Positions 51,245 to 59,666 of a stretch of 64,000 bases of DNA are shown here, piece by piece. This stretch comes from Chloroflexi bacterium GWB2_54_36 (GTDB lineage: Bacteria > Chloroflexota > Anaerolineae > Anaerolineales > Anaerolineaceae). The stretch lies in NCBI GenBank assembly GCA_001796355.1, contig MGMG01000096.1:16291-80290 (forward strand), in the 5' to 3' direction. How positions within the stretch are numbered: position 1 is the first letter of the stretch; every line of letters starts with the position of its first letter. Position numbers and translations under genes: made by a program. The notes under the pieces were generated by a model. It was not told the origin of the DNA. It saw nothing but the letters and a program-made list of their open reading frames with translations, and searched no databases.

Positions 51245-52138
51245 CTACTTTTCGCGTGATTTGACGAAGTCACTCAGCATGCTGGTGAACTCCATCGGGA
51301 AGATGTACTTGGTGGATGCACCCTGCGCCATGTTCTTGAGGGTTTCAAAGTATTGCAGGGTAATGGTTTTGGAATCGACGGTTTGGGCGACGCCAAAGAT
51401 CTTCTCCAGCGCCAATGCGTAACCTTCAGCGCGCAGCAGTTGAGCTTCGCGTTCACCTTGCGCTGCCAGAATAGCCGCTTGCTTCATACCTTCGGCTTTC
51501 AGGATGGCTGCCTGCCGATCGCCTTCGGCCACATTGATCGCTGCTTCACGGGTACCGGTGGATTCAGTCACCACAGCGCGGCGCGTGCGTTCCGCAGTCA
51601 GTTGGCGGTTCATCGATTCCTGTACCTCGCGCGGCGGGATGATCTCGCGGATTTCAACGTTGGTTACCTTGACACCCCAGCGTTCGGTCACCTCGTCCAG
51701 CCTGGCCCGCAGCGCTTGGTTGATTTTCTCGCGTTCCGAAAGGACACCATCCAGCATGATTCCGCCGATCACCGAACGCAGGGTGGTGGTGGCGATACCC
51801 TGAGCCGCCAGTTCAAAGCTGCCAACTGCCAGGACGCTTTGTACCGGATCGAAAACCTTGTAGTACCACAGGAAATCGATGGAGATTGGGGCGTTATCGG
51901 CTGTGATGGACGTCTGCACTGGAATCTCGCGTACCTGTTCGCGCAAATCCACCCGAACTGCCCGGTCAATGAACGGGATGAGGATGACCAACCCGGGACC
52001 TTTCTCGCCGATACAGCGCCCCAGGCGGAAAACCACCAAACGTTGGTATTCTGCTACAATTTTGAGCGCCGAGGCCAGAAAGACCAGGACGATCAAAACG
52101 ATTACACCAATCAAACAATATACAATTTGAAAATCCAT
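51245..52138 (-). CDS. SPFH/Band 7 (stomatin/QmcA-type) membrane protein
   Basis: A 297-aa protein. An N-terminal membrane helix (residues 5-27) is followed by KIVAEYQRLVVFRLGRCIGEKGPGLVILIPFIDRAVRVDLREQVREIPVQTSITADNAPISIDFLWYYKV, the SPFH domain. WGVKVTNVEIREIIPPREVQESMNRQLTAERTRRAVV follows, then an Ala/Glu coiled coil (EGDRQAAILKAEGMKQAAILAAQGEREAQLLRAEG). Such proteins oligomerise in membrane microdomains and modulate proteolysis and lipid order. It forms a pair with nfeD upstream (50-base gap). Confidence 0.95.
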   Translation of the reverse strand: MDFQIVYCLIGVIVLIVLVFLASALKIVAEYQRLVVFRLGRCIGEKGPGLVILIPFIDRAVRVDLREQVREIPVQTSITADNAPISIDFLWYYKVFDPVQSVLAVGSFELAAQGIATTTLRSVIGGIMLDGVLSEREKINQALRARLDEVTERWGVKVTNVEIREIIPPREVQESMNRQLTAERTRRAVVTESTGTREAAINVAEGDRQAAILKAEGMKQAAILAAQGEREAQLLRAEGYALALEKIFGVAQTVDSKTITLQYFETLKNMAQGASTKYIFPMEFTSMLSDFVKSREK

Positions 52139-52188
52139 TGCCAGACCTCCTGTAGTTTACTTTTTATCCGGCGTCAACGAGCCGGTTA

Positions 52189-52791
52189 TTACTTTTCTTC
52201 TTCGATCCCTTCGACTTCAAGGACCAATCCCTGACGTCTTACCACCCGCACCTTACTGCCGGCTGGGATCAGTTCATGACTCCAGGCAGACCAATCTTCG
52301 CCGCTAATATGCACGCTTCCTTCACGGAAAATATTGGTCTGCGCCTCTCCAATGGTCCCTTTCAACTGTTCGAGGTCAAAATCGGGGCGACGGGCGATAG
52401 CCTCCAGCCCCTTGCGACCAATGATCCACAGTGTGCCAGCCGCCAGCAGCGAGACGAAAATGGCCAGCCAGATATTCACGGCCGGCCCACCTGCTGCATT
52501 GCGGAACAGAAAGACCGAACCAACCACAAACGCAACGATGGCGATTCCCAGGAAGACCCAACTGCGCCATTTTCGCAGCGCCAATACTAAAGGGACAAGC
52601 CCCAGAACGAGGACGATCAGCGCCCAGGGGTTAATTTCCATATTAATCGCGCTGATCCCGGCTAATACCAGGGCAAAAAGCGCCCCGATTTCCAGGAATC
52701 CGGTTCCTGGAGCGAACAACGCCAGGACGCCCAAAACTATACCCAGGACGAGCAGGACATAGGCCACATTGGGGTCCATGAGTAGGTTCAT
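52189..52791 (-). CDS. NfeD-like membrane protein
   Basis: A 200-aa protein with four or five helices (about residues 8-100). A C-terminal OB-fold follows: LKGTIGEAQTNIFREGSVHISGEDWSAWSHELIPAGSKVRVVRRQGLVLEVEG, the soluble NfeD domain. NfeD partners SPFH proteins in nearly all genomes. It lacks the N-terminal ClpP-type serine protease domain of long NfeD proteins. ATG 52791 is chosen after AGGGAGG. Confidence 0.9.
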   Translation of the reverse strand: MNLLMDPNVAYVLLVLGIVLGVLALFAPGTGFLEIGALFALVLAGISAINMEINPWALIVLVLGLVPLVLALRKWRSWVFLGIAIVAFVVGSVFLFRNAAGGPAVNIWLAIFVSLLAAGTLWIIGRKGLEAIARRPDFDLEQLKGTIGEAQTNIFREGSVHISGEDWSAWSHELIPAGSKVRVVRRQGLVLEVEGIEEEK

Positions 52792-52842
52792 TGTCAATGC
52801 CTCCCTCTTTGGTTTGGCTGTTAAAAAGATTATACAGCACAA

Positions 52843-53203
52843 GCGCGTTTAATAAACGAGCCAAACCGCGCGGTTTGGTCTTTCGTTAGTCAGTAGATTG
52901 GGTTGAGCGATTTCATTTAGCTTAACCATTTCCCATTCTTGTGAGCGAAACCCAACCTATATTTATCCCACCGAATGTTGGGTTTCGGGACCACAAGATC
53001 CGCTCTAACAAAAATAATTGTGATGTCCCACACTCGCAGAGTGCCCTGCGGGCAACCCAACAAAGGATCTTCAGGGGGCATGACAAATTATGTCACCCCG
53101 TAAGCGAAGGGTCTCCCGACCTGCCACAAGGGGCTTCACTCCATTCACGCGCAACGTGCCCAGCGGGCAGCATGACAATCTTTATTACCTACACCACCCC
53201 TAT
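52843..53203. other. 361-base intergenic region carrying repeat copy 2
   Basis: No gene is seen. The stretch 53020-53176 contains GATGTCCCACACTCGCAGAGTGCCCTGCGGGCAACCC, ACAAAGGATCTTC, GTCACCCCGTAAGCGAAGGGTCTCCC and a final CGGGCAGCATGACA. It is a variant of the palindromic intergenic repeat family at 50.1 kb. Confidence 0.6.
53020..53176 (+). repeat. GTCACCC...GCGAAGGGTCT intergenic repeat, copy 2
   Basis: It shares the GCAGAGTGC-CCTGCGGGCAAC and GTCACCCCGTAAGCGAAGGGTCTCCC blocks with copy 1 and ends GCATGACA. It looks like two diverged units placed head to tail. No protein is encoded. Confidence 0.7.
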
Positions 53204-54103
53204 TTAATTATTCGCGCCAACCCCGTAATACTTATGGAACACTTCATCCAGGCTTGGCTGCTGGCTGATCACGTCTAACAGTCGGAACTGGCTGGCAATC
53301 TTGAAAAGCGCATCCGGCTCACCCTGCAGCGTGCAGCGGAGTTTATTGTCCTCCAGCACCAGGTCTTTGACATTCGATAAACCGGCAAATGCGTCAGAAT
53401 GAATGGGTTCAGCGAACCGCATTTCGATTTTACGCAAAGCGCGGGCGCGCAATGTGACGCCGCGCTCAACCGCAACCAGGCTGCCTTGATAGAGCACCGC
53501 CACCCGGTCGCTGATTCTTTCCATTTCCGTTAAGCTTTGTGATCCGATTAAAACGGTTGCACCGGCTGCGCGGGTCTCGGCAATCAGCCGGTACAGTTGG
53601 GTTTGCCGTTCGAGATCCAATCCAACCGCCGGCGCATCCAGCAGAACCAGCTCCGGGTGCTGCATAAATGCCTGGATAACACCCAGGGCGCGTTTTTCAA
53701 CAGCGGTGAAATCCATCGCGCGCCGCGTGAGATCTACCCGGAAGCGTTCAGCCAGGCCAGCCACAAAGTCCTCATCGATCAGCCCGGTCAGGCTGGCAAA
53801 ACGATCCAGGATCTGCTCGCCGGTCAGTGAAGCCGGCAGGTTCATAATTTCTGGTAAATAGCCGACCTGTCGCCTGATTTGCAGGCTTTGCTTCTGGCAA
53901 TCCAAGCCCATAACAAGGGCATTTCCACTCGTTGGGCGGATGAAATTCATCAAAATATTTATCAGCGTCGACTTGCCTGCGCCTTTAGGACCCAGGAGGC
54001 CAAAGACTTCCCCCGGTTCAACTTCCAGCGTAAGGGCTTGCAGGGCAGGCTTACGCCCAAAATTCTTGGTCAGTTTTTCGGTGCGAATTACCATGTAGCG
54101 CAT
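53204..54103 (-). CDS. Orphan ABC ATPase with degenerate catalytic motifs
   Basis: A 299-aa ABC-2-type ATPase. Walker A is GPKGAGKST (38-46; the usual N after P is K). The signature region reads FTAVEKRALGVIQA where LSxGxxQR is expected. Walker B is LVLLDAPAVGLD, with Ala157 replacing the catalytic Glu. The switch His is also replaced by Gln (LIGSQSLTE). It can probably bind ATP but is unlikely to hydrolyse it well. There is no permease gene beside it. ATG 54103 has GGAGGCGGCG. It follows a GbsR-type regulator, so it could be a signalling or regulatory ATPase, or a relic of an exporter. In-frame preservation argues against recent inactivation. Confidence 0.83.
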   Translation of the reverse strand: MRYMVIRTEKLTKNFGRKPALQALTLEVEPGEVFGLLGPKGAGKSTLINILMNFIRPTSGNALVMGLDCQKQSLQIRRQVGYLPEIMNLPASLTGEQILDRFASLTGLIDEDFVAGLAERFRVDLTRRAMDFTAVEKRALGVIQAFMQHPELVLLDAPAVGLDLERQTQLYRLIAETRAAGATVLIGSQSLTEMERISDRVAVLYQGSLVAVERGVTLRARALRKIEMRFAEPIHSDAFAGLSNVKDLVLEDNKLRCTLQGEPDALFKIASQFRLLDVISQQPSLDEVFHKYYGVGANN

Positions 54104-54131
54104 CGCCGCCTCCTCTCTCAATCTGGCAAGT

Positions 54132-54169
54132 TAAAAAAAGCTGGCTGGATTCTGCGAAGACCAGCCAGC
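54132..54169 (-). terminator. Terminator after the GbsR-type regulator
   Basis: Minus-strand hairpin GCTGGCTGG..CCAGCCAGC (54140-54169), followed by TTTTTTT. It lies between the regulator stop (54215) and the ABC ATPase start (54103), so it should separate or attenuate the two genes. Confidence 0.75.
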
Positions 54170-54214
54170 GGTAACCCACCGAGAGGATCGGTATGCGGCG
54201 CTACATCGCCGCGG

Positions 54215-54727
54215 TTAGGCCAGGGTCTCCCTCTGGGCTTGCCACTCTGTGATCAGCTGCTCATAACTGGTTCTGACCATGTCACTCCAGGCCAAAATCT
54301 CCAGCATGCGCTTCCGCGCCGGGTGGTCGTCTTCCATGCCCTGCAAGCCGTCCTCTGCCATTTCCTGCAGCGAAAGGATGCCTTCCAGGCGCATCTCAAG
54401 CGACTTTTCCCAGGCGTCATCCGAGAAAACGTAGTGATCGCTGCGTTCGCCGGGGAGCGATACGCGGTCCGCCAGGCCCGTCATGAGCAGCGTACGTAAA
54501 TTGGTCGAAACGCTGCTGCGGCTGACTTGCAGAACCTCGGACATCTCCTCGGGTGTGACCGGGCGTGAAGAAACCAGCATCAGGCCGAGAATCCGGCCCC
54601 CGATCCGCGGCACTCCGTATTCCTCGAAGTGCAAACCCATATTTTCAATGAACTGGGATAATGAGGCTGTGTCACCCTCTATGGGAGGGTTATTATCAGC
54701 TCCGCTATCCGCTTCGTCAGAATCCAT
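54215..54727 (-). CDS. GbsR/MarR-family transcriptional regulator
   Basis: A 170-aa winged-helix protein. It has IENMGLHFEEYGVPRIGGRILGLMLVSSRPVTPEEMSEVLQVSRSSVSTNLRTLLMTGLADRVSLPGERSDHYVF, the GbsR type with the PRxxGRxxGxLL dimerisation segment and the MarR-like helix-turn-helix. A C-terminal coiled region follows. GbsR-type repressors respond to small ligands (choline in Bacillus) and often lie next to ABC exporters; the neighbour here is the degenerate ATPase. An acidic N-terminal tail of about 15 residues is present. Confidence 0.88.
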   Translation of the reverse strand: MDSDEADSGADNNPPIEGDTASLSQFIENMGLHFEEYGVPRIGGRILGLMLVSSRPVTPEEMSEVLQVSRSSVSTNLRTLLMTGLADRVSLPGERSDHYVFSDDAWEKSLEMRLEGILSLQEMAEDGLQGMEDDHPARKRMLEILAWSDMVRTSYEQLITEWQAQRETLA

Positions 54728-54946
54728 TCGAAACTGTACTCCTGAAATAATCCAATACGCAGGCCTTAAAGGGCCAGATTTAGTTTACCCATTTTACTGA
54801 TTTCTGTCAAGACTGAAATAGACAGAAATGGTTAATGACAACGACTGCGGCTATCCATTCCCTTATTGCATACTTATCTTACAAATTTATATAATTGTAT
54901 ATACAGCACAGTCAGGCGTAATCAGCGCAATAATCCGTATAAATCA

Positions 54947-54955
54947 TGATAAAAT
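54947..54955 (+). promoter_or_regulatory. Extended -10 promoter candidate for metG
   Basis: TGATAAAAT (TGn plus TAAAAT), with start expected near 54962, 26 bases before the metG ATG. No clear -35 is seen. Confidence 0.35.
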
Positions 54956-54987
54956 CCAACCATAATTTAGCCTAATTGAGGTGCCGC

Positions 54988-56781
54988 ATGACCGAACCCA
55001 TTCTGGTTGCTATCGCCTGGCCTTACGCCAATTCCGAAATCCACGTCGGCAACGTGACCGGCTCACACTTGCCCGGCGACATTTTCGCCCGTTACCAACG
55101 ACTGCGCGGGCGCGATGTGGTCATGGTTTCCGGTTCCGATTCGCATGGCACCCCCATCACCATTAGCGCAGATGCCTCCAACTCAACCCCGATGGAGGTT
55201 TACCAGCGCTTTCATCAGACCTTCCTGGATCTGTTCATGTCACTTGGCATCTCCTACGACCTGTTCACCAGCACCCATACCGCCAATCACTTCAACGTTT
55301 CGCAGAAAATTTTTCTGGCGCTGCTGGAAAACGGTTATCTTTTCAAGGAAAGCCAATTGCAGTGGTATTCCACAGCACAGAGCCGCTTTTTGCCAGACCG
55401 TTATGTGGAAGGAACGTGCTATATCTGCGGTTTCACCAATGCGCGCAGCGACCAGTGCGACAACTGTGGCAACTTGCTCGAACCGGCTAAATTAATCGAG
55501 CCGCGCTCGCGCATCGACGGTTCCACCCCGGAACTGCGGGAAACTGAGCATTACTACCTGGACCTGGGCAAGTTGCAACCTGAGATTACCGCTTTCCTGA
55601 AAGGCAAAACCGATTACTGGCGGCAAAATGTGCTGCGTCAGTCCCTCGGGCAAATCGAAACCGAAGGGCTGCGCGGCCGCCCTATCACCCGCGACCTCGA
55701 TTGGGGCATCCCGGTGCCGCTGGAGACCGAAAAGGGGAAATGCCTGTATGTCTGGTTCGAGGCGGTGATCGGCTACCTTTCTGCTACCATCGAATGGGCC
55801 AGTCTCAATGACCAACCGGAAGCCTGGCATAAATGGTGGCATGACCCGTCGTCCAAAATCACTTATTTCATCGGCAAAGACAACATCCCCTTCCACGCCA
55901 TCATCTGGCCTGGTCAGTTGATTGGCATGGGTTCCCACTTCGACGAACTGATGAACAGCTCTGTCAAAGCGCCGCTGGTGCTGCCCTACGATGTACCCGC
56001 CAATGAATTTATGAACCTGGAAAGCAAAAAGATTTCCGGCAGCCGTAACTGGGCTGTCTGGGCGCGCGACTTCCTCTCCCGCTATGATCCTGACCCGCTG
56101 CGTTACTACCTCACGGTAAACATGCCCGAGACGCGCGATACGGATTGGGACTGGGAGGATTTTTACAAGCGCAACAACGACGAGCTGGTCGCCACCTGGG
56201 GTAACCTGGCAAACCGCGTACTGTCCTTTGCCGCCAGACATTGGGAAGGCGTGGTTCCTGATCCCGGCGAACTAACCGCTTTAGACAAAGACCTGATCGC
56301 CGCGGTAGAGCAAGGATTCGTGACCGTCGCCCATGAGCTGGAAGCTGTTCACTTGCGGGCGGCGCTGGCCGAAGGGATGCGCCTGGCCGGCGAGGTCAAC
56401 AAATATCTGGACACAACCGCTCCCTGGACCGCCATCAAAACCGACCGGGAAGCAGCGGCTCGTTCGATTTATACGGCGTTACGCGCCATTGACTCCATCA
56501 AAGTGCTGCTGTCGCCTTTCCTGCCGTTCACCTCGCAGCGCTTGCACACCTTTATGGGTTACACCAACAGCCTGTTCGGCGATCAATTCATCAGCCAGGA
56601 ACAGGACGAACTCGGAACGCATTTTGTACTGCGTTATAACCCGGATAAAGCCGCCGGGCGTTGGGCGCCAAGCCAGCTCAAACCTGGAACACGGCTTGAA
56701 AAACCGGAACCCTTATTCCGTAAGCTCGACCCGGTCATTATTGAAGAAGAACGGGCGCAGCTGGGAAAACCCAAACAATAA
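54988..56781 (+). CDS. metG: Methionyl-tRNA synthetase (MetG)
   Basis: A 597-aa class I synthetase. The HIGH-type motif is PYANSEIHVGNVTGSHLPGD (H-V-G-N). The zinc knuckle is CYICGFTNARSDQCDNCGN with four Cys. The KMSKS position is KKISGSRNWAVWARDFL, KISGS, so the second Lys is Gly; this looks like an archaeal-type variant. The anticodon-binding helices follow (WGNLANRVLSFAARHWEG). The C-terminal tRNA-binding EMAP domain is absent, so it is a single-domain type ending about residue 597. ATG 54988 has GAGGTGCCGC. Confidence 0.94.
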   Translation: MTEPILVAIAWPYANSEIHVGNVTGSHLPGDIFARYQRLRGRDVVMVSGSDSHGTPITISADASNSTPMEVYQRFHQTFLDLFMSLGISYDLFTSTHTANHFNVSQKIFLALLENGYLFKESQLQWYSTAQSRFLPDRYVEGTCYICGFTNARSDQCDNCGNLLEPAKLIEPRSRIDGSTPELRETEHYYLDLGKLQPEITAFLKGKTDYWRQNVLRQSLGQIETEGLRGRPITRDLDWGIPVPLETEKGKCLYVWFEAVIGYLSATIEWASLNDQPEAWHKWWHDPSSKITYFIGKDNIPFHAIIWPGQLIGMGSHFDELMNSSVKAPLVLPYDVPANEFMNLESKKISGSRNWAVWARDFLSRYDPDPLRYYLTVNMPETRDTDWDWEDFYKRNNDELVATWGNLANRVLSFAARHWEGVVPDPGELTALDKDLIAAVEQGFVTVAHELEAVHLRAALAEGMRLAGEVNKYLDTTAPWTAIKTDREAAARSIYTALRAIDSIKVLLSPFLPFTSQRLHTFMGYTNSLFGDQFISQEQDELGTHFVLRYNPDKAAGRWAPSQLKPGTRLEKPEPLFRKLDPVIIEEERAQLGKPKQ

Positions 56782-56792
56782 ATTATCAAAAG

Positions 56793-56816
56793 GCGGGCAA
56801 AAAATGCCCGCTTTTT
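56793..56816 (+). terminator. Terminator after metG
   Basis: GCGGGCA..TGCCCGC stem (56793-56811) followed by TTTTT. It ends the metG transcript. Confidence 0.88.
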
Positions 56817-56883
56817 GCTGCGGAGGTTTTTCAGCTTTCCGCCTGCCGCTCTTGAGGATTGCGTGGATGAAAAAAAATTCGGA

Positions 56884-57199
56884 TTAACCTCTCCCGAACA
56901 TGCGTAGGGGTACGGGGATTATTAAATAGGGTCGAGATTTTAATGGTACCCCGTCCGTGTCAATCGAAAAACAGCAAGTGTAGGTCGAATCGAGGGGCAT
57001 GAGGCAAGTATTAGATAAAAAGTCACCCAGGCAGCCCCGAGATCCGACGCAGTGATCCAGAACGTTGGATTTTGGGCTGCCAATGTTCATCCAAGGTTAG
57101 AGTTATTTCCTCGCCTCGATCCAACCTGCAAAAAACAATTCTCACTCCCCCCGGTCCCATCTCGCGGTGTGAGACAGGGTATAATTTCACCAACCTCCC
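56884..57199. other. 316-base intergenic region before the polysaccharide genes
   Basis: No gene is seen. It holds an imperfect hairpin GGGGTAC (56909-56915) with GTACCCC (56946-56952), and a perfect TATAAT at 57180-57185, 14 bases before the ATG at 57200. That start has no ribosome-binding site, so its mRNA would have a very short leader. Confidence 0.5.
57180..57185 (+). promoter_or_regulatory. -10 element with very short leader for the Wzz-like gene
   Basis: Perfect TATAAT, expected start near 57192, about eight bases before the ATG. No Shine-Dalgarno sequence is seen (CAACCTCCC). No convincing -35. Confidence 0.45.
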
Positions 57200-57985
57200 A
57201 TGCTTGCCTCCTTCTCCCCGCGCGAAAAAGTTTTGACTATACTGGCCTACTGGTGGGTTGTCGCTGCTGCCGCCATCCTGGGCGGTCTGGCCGGATTAGG
57301 CGCATATGCGTTGAAGACCCCGGTGTACGAAGCGCAGGTGCACATCGCCATCGGTATTGATTTCACGCGTACGGGGTATATGGAACAATACGATAAAGAC
57401 CTGGCGTTGGGCGCCGCCGCGGGCGTCATCTATTCCACGGAGGTGATGCAGCAGGTTGTGGATGCTGCCCGTGCAGAAAATATCCTGGTTGATTTTGATT
57501 CGCTCTTTAAAGCAGCCACAATCGAACGCCGCTCCTATGAATGGATTTTACGCGTCCGCTTCAGCGACCCAGATCAGGCAGCTTTTATAGCCAATCGTTG
57601 GATGGAACTGGGCGGACTTGCCCTGGATAGCGCTTACCAGCACGCCTTGGCCGCAGATGCCATAGCGTCCTACCTGGATTCACTCGAGTCTTGCCTGGAA
57701 CAAGTAGCAGTCAATGCCATCGTTCCGGTCTGCCCCTACAATTCTGTCAGTGAGCTGCAAGCCGATTTTTCGACCACCGAAGAACAGTTCTTCCTGGAAA
57801 AACAAGCCGCTCGCGGTCTATTTCCAGGCGTGACCTACCAGGTCAACCAGCGTGCCACCCCACCGTGGGAACCGGTACTCTACGGACGCAATAATCTGGC
57901 GCTAGCCGGACTGCTGATCGGGCTAATCGTCGGCATCGCAATGGTCAGCTCTGGCTTTCCGGCAAGATGGCCTAAGAGGAATTAA
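57200..57985 (+). CDS. Wzz-like polysaccharide co-polymerase family membrane protein
   Basis: A 261-aa protein with an N-terminal helix (about residues 13-37) and a C-terminal helix (about 232-251). They enclose an extracytoplasmic region of 190 residues. VYEAQVHIAIGIDFTRTGY after the first helix, RVRFSDPDQAAFIANRW and the two-helix topology match the chain-length determinant (Wzz/KpsE) group. It lacks a fused tyrosine kinase. Two Cys (CLEQ and PVCPY, about 175-190) may form a disulfide. It is followed after 5 bases by an O-antigen-ligase-like gene. Confidence 0.7.
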   Translation: MLASFSPREKVLTILAYWWVVAAAAILGGLAGLGAYALKTPVYEAQVHIAIGIDFTRTGYMEQYDKDLALGAAAGVIYSTEVMQQVVDAARAENILVDFDSLFKAATIERRSYEWILRVRFSDPDQAAFIANRWMELGGLALDSAYQHALAADAIASYLDSLESCLEQVAVNAIVPVCPYNSVSELQADFSTTEEQFFLEKQAARGLFPGVTYQVNQRATPPWEPVLYGRNNLALAGLLIGLIVGIAMVSSGFPARWPKRN

Positions 57986-57990
57986 GCGGT

Positions 57991-59460
57991 ATGCAACGCC
58001 TGGTTCGGTGGACATGGGCTGCTCTGATGCTGCTTCTGCCGATCAGCAGCTTTCCGCTGATCTCGCGGGGGCTGGGCGTTCAATCCGTCGCTGCACTTTC
58101 CATCGTTTTCCTGTTCATTCTGCTGGTTATCTGGTTTATCCCTTATCTAATCCGAGGCGGGCGCCTTCCGCTGGCAACCATTCCGATTTTATTTTTCGCC
58201 GCTGTTGCGTTAATTGCGACCCTGGCAGCATTTTTTATCGAAATCCCGGCCTTTCGCGAATTTACACGCTGGAGAACAGCAGTCGAAAACCTGGTCACCC
58301 TGGGCATTGGGCTGAGCGCCTATTTAATTGCCAGTTCATGGCCAGCCAACAAAGCCGATTTCAATCACTTGCTGCGCTGGTTGAACTACGGCGGGCTGGT
58401 GATCATCCTGTGGTCAGCGATACAGGCATACTTCACCTTTATCGCCGGTGGATACCCCGGCTGGTTGGAGAAAGTGCAGAGCCTGCTCTCCGCCAGCGGG
58501 CTGTTATATTATCGGCGGGTGACCGGGCTGGCCTTTGAGCCTTCCTGGCTGGCGCACATGTTGAACATGATCTATCTACCATGGTGGCTGGCAGCCACGC
58601 TACGCAAGACCTCTGCACATTCCTTCCGCATCCTGCATGTGAGCTTCGAAAACCTGCTGCTGGTAGGCGGCGCAGCCACATTGTTTGCCTCCTACTCCAG
58701 GGTCGGCTGGCTAGCCTTCCTGCTGGTTATAGCCTACATCATCCTGGATCTAAACCTGCGACTGGTCGGCTGGCTGCGCGGAAGCATCACCCGCCGTTGG
58801 TCGCGTCCATTCTGGCAGATTGTCGGCAAAACGGTCTTGCCCATCCTCCTTTTTATGGGGCTGATCGGGGTTTATCTGGGGATGTTTCTCAGCGCTGGTT
58901 ACGGACTCTCCAAGCTCGACCCACGCATGGCGCAGTTGTTCGACGTCAAGACCTTGAAAGAAGAAGGCGTGATGATGTTTGCCAACCGGCTGGTCTTTGC
59001 CGAAAGGCTGGTCTTCTGGCAAACCGGATACGAAATTTTCAACGATCACCCCGTGTTGGGAGTCGGCATCGGCAATGCGGGCTACTTTTTCCCTGAGAAG
59101 ATGGGCGCCTTTGGTTACGCCTTGACCGAGGTCGGCCAGTTGTTGTATGAAAGTCCGGGTTTGCCCAACACTAAAGCACTCTGGACGCGCCTGGCCGCAG
59201 AAACCGGGTTGGTGGGCCTTGCTATTTTCATCACCTGGCTATTGGTGTTATGGAACTGTGCCCGCGGTCTCGGCACATCCCCTGACCGGCTGCACCGCGC
59301 CCTGGGTTCTTTTGGTCAATTTGTACTGGTGGCCCTGCTGATCGAAGGCTTCAGCGTGGATACCTTTGCCCTGCCCTACTTCTGGCTGGCGCTGGGCATC
59401 ATGACCGCTGGCTTCCAGCATTGGGTCAACACCGACGTCGCAACGCCATCCGCTGCTTAA
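57991..59460 (+). CDS. O-antigen ligase/polymerase-like (Wzy_C) membrane protein
   Basis: A 489-aa polytopic protein with about 11 helices. The Wzy_C-type features are a large extracytoplasmic loop after FASYSRVGWLAFLL (the conserved SRxG segment), and the loop with ERLVFWQTGYEIFNDHPVLGVGIGNAGYFFPEKMG and the H-P-x-x-G-x-G motif. It would ligate or polymerise sugar chains at the outer face of the membrane. ATG 57991 has AAGAGG upstream. It is coupled to the Wzz-like gene. Confidence 0.83.
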   Translation: MQRLVRWTWAALMLLLPISSFPLISRGLGVQSVAALSIVFLFILLVIWFIPYLIRGGRLPLATIPILFFAAVALIATLAAFFIEIPAFREFTRWRTAVENLVTLGIGLSAYLIASSWPANKADFNHLLRWLNYGGLVIILWSAIQAYFTFIAGGYPGWLEKVQSLLSASGLLYYRRVTGLAFEPSWLAHMLNMIYLPWWLAATLRKTSAHSFRILHVSFENLLLVGGAATLFASYSRVGWLAFLLVIAYIILDLNLRLVGWLRGSITRRWSRPFWQIVGKTVLPILLFMGLIGVYLGMFLSAGYGLSKLDPRMAQLFDVKTLKEEGVMMFANRLVFAERLVFWQTGYEIFNDHPVLGVGIGNAGYFFPEKMGAFGYALTEVGQLLYESPGLPNTKALWTRLAAETGLVGLAIFITWLLVLWNCARGLGTSPDRLHRALGSFGQFVLVALLIEGFSVDTFALPYFWLALGIMTAGFQHWVNTDVATPSAA

Positions 59461-59666
59461 ATCAACGTGGGTTCGGGATAATAAAATACATCCAAGTGCC
59501 ATCCTGCTCACAAAGCACACTGCGCGTGAGCGGCGCGATTTTGCGCCACAAAGGATCTCTAGCATACCTGACAAGATGCTTTACTACGCTCTCGCGTAGC
59601 GTGACATATTCGGATATGGCATACTTATCCCGAATTGAGGTTGAATTAACACCCTCGCAGGTTTAA
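59461..59666. other. 206-base intergenic region with repeat copy 3
   Basis: A convergent gap that holds GCGGCGCGATTTTGCGCCACAAAGGATCT (59531 onward) and CTACGCTCTCGCGTAGCG (hairpin, 59584-59601) followed by TGACA. This corresponds to the 3' side of the GTCACCC repeat family. No gene is seen. Confidence 0.55.

Noticed and set aside
51353..52234. 293-codon plus-strand frame opposite the SPFH gene
   Set aside because: Mirror of the conserved SPFH coding strand; no homologous motif, no start signals. Long antisense frames are common in GC-rich genes.
55492..56241. 249-codon minus-strand frame inside metG
   Set aside because: Antisense to metG and without any recognisable protein features.
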